Below are positions 37,617-46,384 of a stretch of DNA of 64,000 nt, piece after piece. The stretch comes from Flavobacterium hydatis (GTDB lineage Bacteria > Bacteroidota > Bacteroidia > Flavobacteriales > Flavobacteriaceae): positions 1-64,000 of the forward strand of contig NZ_JPRM01000009.1 in NCBI RefSeq assembly GCF_000737695.1, given 5' to 3'. Numbering within the stretch: the first letter of the stretch is position 1; the number at the start of each line of letters is the position of its first letter. Made by a program: the position numbers and the translations under genes. Under the pieces are notes generated by a model that did not search any database, had not been told where the DNA came from, and worked only from the letters and a program-made list of their open reading frames with translations.

Positions 37617-38651
37617 ATGAAATTTGATATAAAACTTCAAAACCACCTTTGGTTTTGGGGAGTTTATTTTTTATTAAATTTCTTAAGATGGGGAGCTTAC
37701 TTTAACAACTACCAATATTCATTCAAGTCGAATCTTATTGAATTCTCCTTACACATACCTTTAGTCTATTTTAATTTATTTGTTTTAGTGCCACGTTATG
37801 TATTAAAATCGAAATACATAACATACACTTTCAGCCTTATAGCAAGTTTGTTTGCTATTTATTTAATAAAAACCGCACTTACTTACTATATAATATCACA
37901 AAACATTTGGCCAGAAGCAAATCGTGAATACAAACCATTCGAAATAAATCATATAGTAGCTGTATGTATTGGAGAATTATATGTATTAGCAATGGCATCA
38001 TCTGTTTACCTAACCCTTACTTGGTTGCGAGAAAGAGAAAGAAACCGATCCTTGAGAGAAAACCAGTTTAAGATTAAACTGAAATATCTTGAAAATCAAA
38101 TACAACCGCATTTTTTCTTTAACACCCTAAATAATCTATACGCACTATCGCTAGAATCATCAGATAAAGTTCCAGATGTAATTATCAAACTTTCCAGACT
38201 AATGGAATATGTTTTATATGACATAAAAGGAACAAAATCTGTTAAATTAATTCAGGAAATCGACTATATACATAACTATATAGAAATAGAAAAACTACGA
38301 TTCCAGAATGTAGAAGTTAGCATTAATTTAGAGTCAGATATCGATGATGTAGAGGTTCCACCCCTAATTTTCATCTCATTAATAGAAAATGCCTTTAAAC
38401 ATGGCGGTCTCAACAACCCAAATTTAAAGATAAAAGTAAACTGTAAAATCATCGACAACAAAACACTGGATTTTGAAGTATTAAATAATTTCGTACATTC
38501 ACAAAATCTTAAAACAAAGAAAGGAATTGGCTTATCCAATACCCAAAAAAGACTAAAACTAATCTATAAAAATAATTACAATTTAGAATATAAAACTAAA
38601 TTTAATTACTATATAATTCGCTTGCAAATACCTATTAATAATGAAGATTAA
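37617..38651 (+). CDS. LytS-type sensor histidine kinase of the chitin locus
   Basis: The start is the ATG at 37617, giving 344 residues; a TTG six codons upstream is less likely. The N-terminal half has four transmembrane helices. After a linker (ERERNRSLRENQFKIKLKYLENQ) comes the His_kinase domain with IQPHFFFNTLNNL (His165) and an HATPase region with ENAFKHGG and KKGIGLSNTQKRL. There is no large periplasmic sensor domain. It overlaps the response regulator gene by 11 bases. Position beside susCD suggests it controls this locus, though its signal is unknown. Confidence 0.93.
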   Translation: MKFDIKLQNHLWFWGVYFLLNFLRWGAYFNNYQYSFKSNLIEFSLHIPLVYFNLFVLVPRYVLKSKYITYTFSLIASLFAIYLIKTALTYYIISQNIWPEANREYKPFEINHIVAVCIGELYVLAMASSVYLTLTWLRERERNRSLRENQFKIKLKYLENQIQPHFFFNTLNNLYALSLESSDKVPDVIIKLSRLMEYVLYDIKGTKSVKLIQEIDYIHNYIEIEKLRFQNVEVSINLESDIDDVEVPPLIFISLIENAFKHGGLNNPNLKIKVNCKIIDNKTLDFEVLNNFVHSQNLKTKKGIGLSNTQKRLKLIYKNNYNLEYKTKFNYYIIRLQIPINNED

Positions 38652-39342
38652 ATGCGTATTGATTGATGATGAACCATTAGCAATCAAAGTTCTACAAAAT
38701 TACTTTACAAATTTTACCGATTTTGAAATTACCGGTACATTTGTTAATGCGCTAGAAGCACTAGACTTTATAAACAACAATAGTGTCGATGCCGTTTTCC
38801 TAGATATTAATATGCCAATGATGACTGGCTTTGAACTCATTAGTTTAATAGAAAACAAAACCAAAGTTATAATAACTACAGCTTTTAGAGAATTTGCAGC
38901 CGAAAGTTATGATCTGGAAGTTTTAGATTATTTGGTAAAACCAATCCCGCTTCCCCGATTTATAAAATGCATCAATAAAATTACGACCGAGTACAATTTA
39001 AAAAACAATATCAAGGTCGAAAATCATCGTGTTGAGCCACATCTTTTTATCAAAGTAGATAAAAAAATGATTAAGATAAATATTGATGAAATTTTATTTG
39101 TAGAAGGAATGAAAGAATACATCAAGGTTGTAACACTCGATAAAACCTACATTACACACAAGTCATTAACCGCTTTGTCAGACGAGTTACCGGCCGATAG
39201 ATTTATGCGTATTCACAAATCATACTTAATAGCAGTCAATAAAGTCAAATCTATTGAAGGAAATCGCATACAAATACAATCCTTTACTTTACCAATAGGT
39301 AGGAATTATAGCAAAGATGTAAAAAGCAAAATACTCGAATAA
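38641..39342 (+). CDS. LytTR-family response regulator
   Basis: The 233-residue protein has a receiver domain with IDDEP, the phospho-acceptor Asp55 in FLDINMPMMTG and the KPI Lys, then a C-terminal LytTR DNA-binding domain (about 135-233) with KVDKKMIKINIDEILFVEGMKEYIKV and RIHKSYLIAVNKV. It pairs with the overlapping kinase gene. LytTR proteins bind short direct repeats, which I did not find clearly; the palindromes before the susC genes look more like LacI-type sites. Confidence 0.94.
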   Translation: MKIKCVLIDDEPLAIKVLQNYFTNFTDFEITGTFVNALEALDFINNNSVDAVFLDINMPMMTGFELISLIENKTKVIITTAFREFAAESYDLEVLDYLVKPIPLPRFIKCINKITTEYNLKNNIKVENHRVEPHLFIKVDKKMIKINIDEILFVEGMKEYIKVVTLDKTYITHKSLTALSDELPADRFMRIHKSYLIAVNKVKSIEGNRIQIQSFTLPIGRNYSKDVKSKILE

Positions 39343-39520
39343 CAACCTAACAATCATACATTTTACGACTTAAAAAAATAACACTTTGTTGAATAATTCA
39401 TGCCGTTGGTATAAATTTAACATTATTTGTTCTGTTTTATTTTTTTTTAAACGAGTTTACAAATATATTTACGCTCGTCAAAAAACAAATAAAAACAAAT
39501 AAAATTAACCTAATCGCATT

Positions 39521-40990
39521 ATGAGTTCAGAAAATGTACAAACCAAATGGGGACAATTTATCTCATTGATAATAGTCTTCTTCTTTTGGGGCTTTGTTGG
39601 ATCCGCCAACGACATCCTAATTCCAGTATTCAAAAAAGTATTTACTTTATCTCAAGTACAATCACAACTAGTAGCTTGGGCTTTTTATGCTGCGTACTTT
39701 GTCGGATCTATGATTTTCTTCCTAATATCTCTAAAAACGGATGTTCTTCAAAAATTTGGATATAAAAAAACACTTTCTGCTGGTTTAATTCTTTCTGCTG
39801 TAGGTTCATTTTTATTTGTTCCCGCTGCAACTATGGAAAGCTTTCCTTTCTTCTTAACAGCATTATTTACTGTAGGTTTAGGATTTTCAATTCAACAAAT
39901 TGTAGCTAACCCATTGGCAATTAAAATGGGAAGCCCACAAACTGGAGCTCACCGTTTAACTTTAGCTGGAGGAATCAACTCTTTCGGAACAACAATTGGA
40001 GCTATTTTACTAGGAATCGCTTTATTTGGAATGGGAGATAACAAAAACACTTCACTTTCATTAGAGGACATCAAATTGCCTTTCATAATTTTAGGAATTG
40101 CTTTTATTGTAGTAGCTATTTTCATGAATTTTTCTAAAATTGAAGATCCTGCAAAAGAAGACGAAGAAGAAGTTAAAGTAGCACACGAAAAATTCAACAT
40201 TTCAGACTATCCACAATTATACTTAGGGATGTTAGGGATCTTTATCTATGTTGGAACAGAGGTTACAATTATTAGTAATTTACCAGCTTTACTTCATACT
40301 GCCGAATTTGGAAACATTCTAGAAGATGCAATCGCTCCATTTATAGCTCTTTATTGGGGAAGTTTAATGATCGGACGCTGGAATGGTGGTGTAAACGTTT
40401 TTAACACCTCAAACCTAGTAAATACAGCCTTAAAATTCATTGTTCCAGCCGTAGCGTTTGGAGTAATTATCGGAGCTAACATTTTTGCTGCGCATGATGT
40501 ATCTTCATTCTACATTTACCCAATCTGGATTTTAGCATTCATTGCAGTAAGTTTTGTAGGAGGTAAAAATGCTGGAAAAACATTAATGCTTTTCGGAATA
40601 TCAGGTTTAATAATGATGTTAGCCGGATTAGTTTGTCCAGACCCATCAATTGCTAAATTCTTCTTTATCTCTGGAGGTTTATTCTTATCAATTATGTGGC
40701 CGTCTATATTCGATTTAGCTATCGCTGGTTTAGGCAAAAACACAGGAAAAGCATCTTCATTCTTAATCATGATGATTCTTGGAGGAGGAATTATTCCTTT
40801 AGTTCAAGGAAGTATCTGCGATATTGACCTTACTAGTCCAGAAGGATTTTTTGGAATAACATGGACACACTTTTCATATATCGTTCCACTACTTGGTTTC
40901 GCATATTTAGGATTCTACGGCTACTATTGCCCTAAAATATTAAAAAGACAAGGAATTAGTCATATCCAAAGCGAAGGCGGAGGTCACTAA
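39521..40990 (+). CDS. MFS sugar transporter, FucP/NagP type
   Basis: The 489-residue inner-membrane protein has about 12 helices and begins with the FucP-family motif FFFWGFVGSANDILIPVFKK. Further family marks are QQIVANPLAIKMG, GINSFGTTIG and GRWNGG. Members carry fucose, GlcNAc or other sugars with protons. At the end of the chitin locus it most likely brings GlcNAc or chitobiose into the cytoplasm, where it must be phosphorylated before NagB. No kinase is seen in the locus. It is followed by a terminator. Confidence 0.9.
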   Translation: MSSENVQTKWGQFISLIIVFFFWGFVGSANDILIPVFKKVFTLSQVQSQLVAWAFYAAYFVGSMIFFLISLKTDVLQKFGYKKTLSAGLILSAVGSFLFVPAATMESFPFFLTALFTVGLGFSIQQIVANPLAIKMGSPQTGAHRLTLAGGINSFGTTIGAILLGIALFGMGDNKNTSLSLEDIKLPFIILGIAFIVVAIFMNFSKIEDPAKEDEEEVKVAHEKFNISDYPQLYLGMLGIFIYVGTEVTIISNLPALLHTAEFGNILEDAIAPFIALYWGSLMIGRWNGGVNVFNTSNLVNTALKFIVPAVAFGVIIGANIFAAHDVSSFYIYPIWILAFIAVSFVGGKNAGKTLMLFGISGLIMMLAGLVCPDPSIAKFFFISGGLFLSIMWPSIFDLAIAGLGKNTGKASSFLIMMILGGGIIPLVQGSICDIDLTSPEGFFGITWTHFSYIVPLLGFAYLGFYGYYCPKILKRQGISHIQSEGGGH

Positions 40991-41007
40991 TAACTAAACC
41001 GAATAGA

Positions 41008-41040
41008 AAAAGTCCCATCTCACGATGGGACTTTTTTATT
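41008..41040. terminator. Terminator of the MFS gene
   Basis: AAGTCCCATC (41010-41019) pairs with GATGGGACTT (41024-41033); six T follow on the plus strand, and five on the minus strand. Confidence 0.88.
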
Positions 41041-41081
41041 TATATTTTACAACTTCCTAAATAACAATTAAGGATTAGGTA

Positions 41082-41122
41082 AAAAAAGTTCCCAAAACTT
41101 AATGATTAAGCTTTGGGAACTT
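41082..41122 (-). terminator. Hairpin downstream of the secreted protein gene
   Basis: AGTTCCCAAAACTT and AAGCTTTGGGAACT (41088-41122) pair with one bulge. On the minus strand seven T follow, so it could end the transcript of the gene stopping at 41188, about 65 bases away. A TTTGCG-type repeat lies between. Confidence 0.65.
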
Positions 41123-41187
41123 TGCGTTTTCTAATTTTGCGAACTTTGCGGTTAACTTACACACCACCAGTTCAAAAGAAACAACAA

Positions 41188-41682
41188 CTATTTAGCACTA
41201 AGAATATTCTCTAAATTCTTTTTAAAAATCACCCTATTCTTTTCAGGAATAGTATATACAACATCTTTATTAGCATGTACTATAATTTGCTTGATGTCTA
41301 AATTCAAAAGCTTTTTAGGATCTTTCATTTTCAGCGTACAAGCCCCGTCAAAATAACCATCCTCTTCAATAATTTTCTCCGTTTTAAGAATAGTTCCATC
41401 CGCGAGTACTGCCGATATTGTCATTACACTATTAAGAGTCGTAGTATAAAAACCATCCATTACCAACATAATACGGTAACTATTTTTCATCTCCTCCCCT
41501 TTAAACTCATGCCGTACAATCGTATAGCGCAATCCCTTATCAAGAACCTGAAAACTCTTAGAACAATCCAGCTCAAATGTTGCCACATCGCCCGCATCAT
41601 TAAGTCCTTTTATAATTTTTGCCTGCGCATTAACCGACAATCCAATTATTGTAAACACAAACACAACCAGTAGCTTTTTCAT
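41188..41682 (-). CDS. Secreted protein of unknown function
   Basis: The 164-residue protein has a clear signal peptide (MKKLLVVFVFTIIGLSVNAQA). The mature part is predicted mostly beta, with SKSFQVLDKGLRYTIVRHEFKGEE, a central GFYTTTLNSVMTISAVLADGT and two cysteines (CSKSF and CTLKM) that could pair. I do not recognise the family. It sits alone between the MFS terminator and the transaldolase terminator. Confidence 0.75.
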   Translation of the reverse strand: MKKLLVVFVFTIIGLSVNAQAKIIKGLNDAGDVATFELDCSKSFQVLDKGLRYTIVRHEFKGEEMKNSYRIMLVMDGFYTTTLNSVMTISAVLADGTILKTEKIIEEDGYFDGACTLKMKDPKKLLNLDIKQIIVHANKDVVYTIPEKNRVIFKKNLENILSAK

Positions 41683-41719
41683 ATGTAGATAATTAATTAT
41701 GAGACATATAAAAATATAA

Positions 41720-41757
41720 AAAAAATCGCCATGTTTATGACAAACATGGCGATTTAA
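41720..41757 (-). terminator. Terminator of the transaldolase gene
   Basis: AAATCGCCATGTTT (41723-41736) pairs with AAACATGGCGATTT (41742-41755). Eight T follow on the minus strand, 20 bases past the transaldolase stop. Confidence 0.9.
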
Positions 41758-41775
41758 AATTAATTTTAAGGATAA

Positions 41776-42432
41776 TTATTTATTTCCTTTTTCAAAATCA
41801 GCAACAAACTGTGCCAATCCGATATCTGTTAATGGGTGTTTTAATAAACCATAAATTGCAGAAAGAGGTCCAGTCATAACATCAGCACCAATTTTTGCAC
41901 AATTTACAATATGCATAGTATGACGTACAGAAGCAGCTAAGATTTCAGTTTCATAACCATAGTTATCATAAATCAATCTAATCTCTTCGATAAGCGCTAA
42001 ACCATCTGTAGAAACATCATCCAAACGACCAATGAATGGAGAAACATAAGTAGCTCCAGCCTTAGCAGCCAATAAAGCTTGTCCCGCAGAGAATACTAAA
42101 GTTACGTTTGTTTTAATTCCTTTATCCGAGAAATATTTCGCAGCCATAACACCTTCTTTTGTCATTGGCAATTTAACCACAATTTGCTCGTGTAATTCCG
42201 CCAATTCTTCACCTTCTTTAATCATTCCGTCGTAATCCAAAGCATTAACTTCGGCACTAACATCACCTTCAACAAGATTACAAATATCAACGTAATGTTT
42301 CAAAATGTTGTTTTTTCCAGTAATTCCTTCTTTAGCCATCAATGATGGGTTAGTAGTAACTCCGTCTAAAACACCTAAAGCTTGTGCTTCTTTAATTTGA
42401 GCTAAATTAGCTGTGTCAATAAAAAATTTCAT
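41776..42432 (-). CDS. Transaldolase (fructose-6-phosphate aldolase/TalC type)
   Basis: The start is the ATG at 42432 ([13 protein letters not shown]), giving 218 residues, the size of the short transaldolase/FSA subfamily. The Schiff-base Lys is in [31 protein letters not shown] and SPFIGRLDD also match. It would transfer a dihydroxyacetone unit between sugar phosphates in the pentose phosphate pathway. The subfamily also includes fructose-6-phosphate aldolases; sequence alone does not separate the two safely, so I give no symbol. Confidence 0.93.
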   Translation of the reverse strand: MKFFIDTANLAQIKEAQALGVLDGVTTNPSLMAKEGITGKNNILKHYVDICNLVEGDVSAEVNALDYDGMIKEGEELAELHEQIVVKLPMTKEGVMAAKYFSDKGIKTNVTLVFSAGQALLAAKAGATYVSPFIGRLDDVSTDGLALIEEIRLIYDNYGYETEILAASVRHTMHIVNCAKIGADVMTGPLSAIYGLLKHPLTDIGLAQFVADFEKGNK

Positions 42433-42576
42433 ATGTATTATATTTAATTGTGTTCCTAAATAGGGCGTGACCACAAGGGTCGGGTTTTTCATTACAATCT
42501 TTTATTTTTCCTAAAGAAAAAAAATAAAAGGATTTCCATTTCACCCCCTCACGCAAAATGAAAAATCGCTGCAAAA

Positions 42577-43380
42577 TTACAACTTATAATGATTCATTAA
42601 CATCTTTTCATAAACTTTATCAGGAAGAATACGTTTCAAAACAATTGAAAATTTCTGCATAAAAGCGCCAACTTTATAATGCCCTTTAGGATGCTTAGTC
42701 AGCATGATTTTATAAATAGCCTCAGCCATTTCATTAGGGTTTCCACCCGCATCTACATGCTCGTTCATAGTTTCAAGCGTACGTCCGTACACCGCTTCAT
42801 AAGCCGAACCTTTTATTACAGGAGCATGATAACGTCCTGCAGCAATATTAGTAGCAAAATCACCAGGAGCAACATTCGTAATATTAATTCCAAAAGACTT
42901 CACCTCCATACGCAAAGCTTCCGTAATTAACTCCAAAGCTCCTTTCGAAGCCGAATATACACTACGATAAGGCAATCCCATATAACCAGCAATAGAAGTA
43001 ATATTAATAATCAAACCCGATTTCTGCTCACGCATTTGTGGCAAAACAGCTTTCATTACCTCAATTGGACCAAAAAAATTAGTTTCAAAATTATTCTTGA
43101 TTTCCTCAGTCGGAATTTCTTCCAAAGGACCAGTAATCCCCACACCAGCGTTATTAATAACAACGTCTAAACGACCGCTAGTTTTTATAATTTTTGCAAC
43201 AGCAGATTTAATCGACTCTACATTACGAACATCTAAAGCGATTAAAGGAAATACAGAATTTAAAACATTCTCAGGAGTTCTGCTAGTTCCATACACCACA
43301 AATCCTTTGTTATGCAAAAATTCTCCAATAGATTTCCCAATCCCAGAAGATCCTCCGGTAATTAAAATGACTTTGCTCAT
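42577..43380 (-). CDS. Short-chain dehydrogenase/reductase
   Basis: The 267-residue protein is a classical SDR: NAD(P)-binding TGGSSGIGKSIG (about 8-19), NNAGVGI, the catalytic Ser in ITSIAGYMG, and YSASK with the catalytic Tyr and Lys. The C-terminal tail LKRILPDKVYEKMLMNHYKL may touch a lipid or hydrophobic substrate, which is speculative. Substrate unknown. It is 144 bases upstream of the transaldolase start and in the same direction, but there is no clear functional link. Confidence 0.9.
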   Translation of the reverse strand: MSKVILITGGSSGIGKSIGEFLHNKGFVVYGTSRTPENVLNSVFPLIALDVRNVESIKSAVAKIIKTSGRLDVVINNAGVGITGPLEEIPTEEIKNNFETNFFGPIEVMKAVLPQMREQKSGLIINITSIAGYMGLPYRSVYSASKGALELITEALRMEVKSFGINITNVAPGDFATNIAAGRYHAPVIKGSAYEAVYGRTLETMNEHVDAGGNPNEMAEAIYKIMLTKHPKGHYKVGAFMQKFSIVLKRILPDKVYEKMLMNHYKL

Positions 43381-43497
43381 TAATTTTTAGTTTAAGATTT
43401 AAAGTTAAAAGTTTCCGACATCTTGTAAAAACTACAAATGGATCAACGCTAAATGTTGTGGAGAAACATAAAAAAATATACTCATTAATTATTTTTC

Positions 43498-43635
43498 ACC
43501 GCAGAGAACGTAAAGATTTTACGCAGAATTTACTAAGATTTAAGTTGTGTTTACACAATTTAAGCACACAAAGCTTTGTGAACTTTATGTTTTTACTAAA
43601 CTTAACATATTTAAAAACTTTGCGTTCTCCGTGGT
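43498..43635. repeat. Long inverted-repeat element 'ACCGCAGAGAACG'
   Basis: ACCGCAGAGAACGTAAAG (43498-43515) pairs with CTTTGCGTTCTCCGTGGT (43618-43635). Between them lies a further palindrome CACAAAGCTTTGTG (43567-43580). It looks like a small non-autonomous palindromic element. Open frames crossing it are not credible genes. Confidence 0.65.
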
Positions 43636-43759
43636 ATTTTTTTTCTCTCCACAGGTTTTTGTATTGATCCCTACAAATACCCAAACCCAACTCATTATGA
43701 AAGGTCCAAAAATAAAAAAATCCTCCCGAAGGAAGACTACTTTTAAATTAATTCTAAAA

Positions 43760-43783
43760 AAAAATCCCGATACATCGGGAAAA
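43760..43783 (-). terminator. Terminator of the SRP RNA gene
   Basis: TCCCGAT (43765-43771) pairs with ATCGGGA (43774-43780) with a short loop. Nine T follow on the minus strand, 10 bases beyond the RNA 3' end. Confidence 0.85.
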
Positions 43784-43792
43784 TTAAAAAAA

Positions 43793-43885
43793 GGCAAGCG
43801 ACCTACATCGCATCGCTCAACCACTTACCCTTGCTATGTTCCCATCCTGGGGGAGTCTGCAGGAGCAGATCGTGTAGGACTTGCC
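43793..43885 (-). ncRNA. ffs: Signal recognition particle RNA (small bacterial type)
   Basis: On the minus strand the ends GGCAAGTCCTACA and TGTAGGTCGCTTGCC pair to close the molecule. The centre contains CCCCCAGGATGGGAACATAG followed by CAAGGGTAAG: a GGAA tetraloop closed by ATG/CAT, with the AGG / AGCA symmetric loop that binds Ffh. About 93 bases, typical of 4.5S-like SRP RNA. A promoter lies directly upstream and a terminator directly downstream. The RNA works with Ffh and FtsY to target membrane proteins. The exact ends could differ by a few bases. Confidence 0.93.
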
Positions 43886-43889
43886 GATG

Positions 43890-43919
43890 CAAATATACAA
43901 TCTTTTTATATTTTTGCAA
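43890..43919 (-). promoter_or_regulatory. Promoter of the SRP RNA gene
   Basis: On the minus strand TTG (43917-43919), a 19-base spacer, then TATATTTG (43890-43897), an excellent match to the Bacteroidota -33/-7 consensus. The RNA would start four to six bases after the -7 box. Confidence 0.8.
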
Positions 43920-43974
43920 GAGCTTTGTGCCTATAAAAATAACATTGTATATTGGCTACTTCAAATTTTAGACT

Positions 43975-45030
43975 ATGAAAAAACATAACTTACTAACTTT
44001 CATTTTATTAGGAATAACACTAATTGGTTGTAAAGACACAAAAAAAGATGAAAATTCTATATTTTCTTTTGATGATTCTAATTTTCCTGCCCATTTTTTA
44101 ACAAATCAGTCCGTTTCTTTGGGTATTTCAAACCCAAATTCGAAGCAAATCGACAGCATTGTCTACTTTGTAAACGACAAAAAAGTTGGTGCAGTAAAAG
44201 GTTTAAATAAATTAAACTTTGAATTAAAAGATCAAAAACTAGGTTACCAAAAACTAAAAGCATTAGTTTATTACGATGGAGAAAATGCTGAAGCAACTTC
44301 TAGAATCGAATTAGTTTCGGATGTACAACCTAAATTATTAAAATATAAAATCGTTAATACATATCCTCACGATGCAAAAGCATTTACTGAAGGTTTAGAA
44401 TTCTTTAGAGATACCCTTTACGAAAGCACAGGACAAAAAGGAGATTCGTACTTTAGAAAATACGATTATAAAACAGGTAAAGTATATAAAGAGATTACAC
44501 TAGATAGTAAATACTTCGGAGAAGGAATCACAATTATCAACAACAAACTATACCAATTATCTTGGCAAGAAAGAACAGGTTTTATATATGACATCAATAC
44601 ATTAAAACTTGAAAAAACTTTCACTTACGACAAAGAAATTGAAGGCTGGGGAATGACAAATGACGGAAAATACATTTATCAAGGTGACGGAACTGAAAAG
44701 ATTTGGAAAATGGATCCTGAAACTCAAAAAATGATTGATTACATCAATGTATATTCAGGAAGTTCAAAAATTAAAGCTATAAACGAATTAGAATTAATCA
44801 ATGGTAAATTCTATGTAAATGTGTTCCAAAAAGATGCAATTGCAGTAGTAAACCAAACAACTGGTGCTGTCGAAGGAATCCTTGATATGTCTGGATTACG
44901 CAAGCAACTAGCTCCTAGTATAACAATCGATGACGTTTTAAACGGAATTGCTTACAACCCAAAAACAAAAACAATCTTTGTAACAGGAAAAAACTGGGAC
45001 AAAATGTTTGAAATCACAGTTTCTGAATAA
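43975..45030 (+). CDS. Glutaminyl-peptide cyclotransferase (bacterial/plant type), lipoprotein
   Basis: The 351-residue protein has a lipobox TLIGC (Cys19). After a linker of about 110 residues comes a five-bladed propeller of the glutamine cyclotransferase family: NTYPHDAKAFTEGLEFFRDTLYESTGQKGDS, GEGITIINNKLYQLSW, GWGMTNDGKYIYQGDG and LNGIAYNPKTKTIFVTGKNWDKMFEI. It cyclises N-terminal Gln of exported proteins to pyroglutamate, which suits organisms that expose many processed N-terminal Gln residues after signal peptides ending ...AQ. hutI follows after 15 bases. Confidence 0.93.
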   Translation: MKKHNLLTFILLGITLIGCKDTKKDENSIFSFDDSNFPAHFLTNQSVSLGISNPNSKQIDSIVYFVNDKKVGAVKGLNKLNFELKDQKLGYQKLKALVYYDGENAEATSRIELVSDVQPKLLKYKIVNTYPHDAKAFTEGLEFFRDTLYESTGQKGDSYFRKYDYKTGKVYKEITLDSKYFGEGITIINNKLYQLSWQERTGFIYDINTLKLEKTFTYDKEIEGWGMTNDGKYIYQGDGTEKIWKMDPETQKMIDYINVYSGSSKIKAINELELINGKFYVNVFQKDAIAVVNQTTGAVEGILDMSGLRKQLAPSITIDDVLNGIAYNPKTKTIFVTGKNWDKMFEITVSE

Positions 45031-45045
45031 TACACAAAATAGATA

Positions 45046-46284
45046 ATGACAACCTTAATCATCAATATAAAAGAGCTTATACAAGTTCGGGAAACTCCAA
45101 TTTCTAAAGTTTCTGGAGCCGAAATGGCAATACTTCCAACCATAAAAAATGCCTATTTAGTTATAAAAGACAATCTAATAGCAGGATTTGGCGCAATGGA
45201 AAACATTCCAGAAATAAAAGCCGATTCGACTATTGATGCAACAGGAAAAATGATTCTTCCTTCATGGTGCGACAGCCATACACACATTGTATATGCTGGC
45301 AACAGAGAACAAGAATTTGTAGATAGAATTAACGGACTCTCTTACGAGGAAATCGCTAATCGTGGTGGCGGAATTCTAAATTCTGCAAAAAAACTTAACG
45401 AAACCTCCGAAGATGAAATATACAACCAGTCTAAAGCCAGACTTGAAGAAGTGATACGCTTAGGAACTGGAGCTGTCGAGATAAAATCAGGCTACGGACT
45501 TACTGTAGATGGTGAGCTAAAAATGCTAAAAGTTATAAAAAAGCTTGCCGAAAACTATCCAGTAACTATAAAAGCAACTTTTCTTGGTGCACATGCATTC
45601 CCTTTAGAATTTAAAGAGAATAAAAAAGGATATATCGATGAAATCATCCAAAAAATGCTTCCTGAAATTGCCAAAAACAAACTAGCCGATTACGTAGATG
45701 TATTTTGCGAAACAGGTTATTTCTCTGTCGAGGAAACAGAACAAATTATGGAAGCAGGTATCCAAAACGGATTAACCCCTAAAATCCATGTCAACCAGTT
45801 TAATTCTATAGGCGGTATACAAGCGAGCGTTAAATATAAAGCCCTTTCTGTGGATCATCTCGAAATAATGAACCCAGAAGACATTGAGGCCTTAAAAAAC
45901 ACCGAAACGATGCCTGTAGCCTTACCATCATGTTCTTACTTCCTAAGTATCCCATATACACCAGCAAGAGAAATGATAAAAGCAGGATTACCATTGGCAT
46001 TAGCCACAGATTACAACCCTGGCTCTACTCCATCAGGAAATATGAATTTTGTTGTTGCAACAGCTTGTATAAAGATGAAAATGACTCCCGAAGAAGCAAT
46101 TAACGCAGCTACAATAAATGGTGCTTACGCAATGGGAATTTCAGATTCACACGGAAGTATTACCGTAGGCAAAAAGGCTAATTTCATCCTAACAAAACCT
46201 ATTACTTCTTACAATCAATTACCTTATGCTTTTGGTACTAATTTAATAGAAAGTGTTTTTGTAGAAGGAACAATCTTTGAATAA
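45046..46284 (+). CDS. hutI: Imidazolonepropionase
   Basis: The 412-residue amidohydrolase opens 4-imidazolone-5-propionate to N-formimidoyl-glutamate in histidine breakdown. Visible metal and substrate motifs: SHTHIVYAGNREQEF, AVEIKSGYGLTVDGELKML, LGAHAFPLEF, KIHVNQF and ATDYNPGSTPSGNM. Length is normal. It follows the cyclotransferase by 15 bases and is followed by a bidirectional terminator. The next step gene, hutG, is 1.1 kb downstream in the same direction; hutU and hutH are not in the window. Confidence 0.97.
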   Translation: MTTLIINIKELIQVRETPISKVSGAEMAILPTIKNAYLVIKDNLIAGFGAMENIPEIKADSTIDATGKMILPSWCDSHTHIVYAGNREQEFVDRINGLSYEEIANRGGGILNSAKKLNETSEDEIYNQSKARLEEVIRLGTGAVEIKSGYGLTVDGELKMLKVIKKLAENYPVTIKATFLGAHAFPLEFKENKKGYIDEIIQKMLPEIAKNKLADYVDVFCETGYFSVEETEQIMEAGIQNGLTPKIHVNQFNSIGGIQASVKYKALSVDHLEIMNPEDIEALKNTETMPVALPSCSYFLSIPYTPAREMIKAGLPLALATDYNPGSTPSGNMNFVVATACIKMKMTPEEAINAATINGAYAMGISDSHGSITVGKKANFILTKPITSYNQLPYAFGTNLIESVFVEGTIFE

Positions 46285-46329
46285 TCAAAGTTGTTTGATT
46301 GATAAAAATAAAGCTATATAAACCAATAA

Positions 46330-46368
46330 AAAAAAGGGCAGTAAAACTAAGTTTTACTGCCCTTTTAA
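46330..46368. terminator. Bidirectional terminator hutI / coiled-coil gene
   Basis: AAAAGGGCAGTAAAAC (46332-46347) pairs perfectly with GTTTTACTGCCCTTTT (46351-46366). It lies between two convergent genes. Confidence 0.93.
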
Positions 46369-46384
46369 TATATCAAGTATTTTT

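Noticed and set aside
43547..43936. Overlapping open frames of 79 and 129 codons near 43547-43936
   Set aside because: They cross the SRP RNA gene, its terminator and an inverted-repeat element, and show no protein family features.
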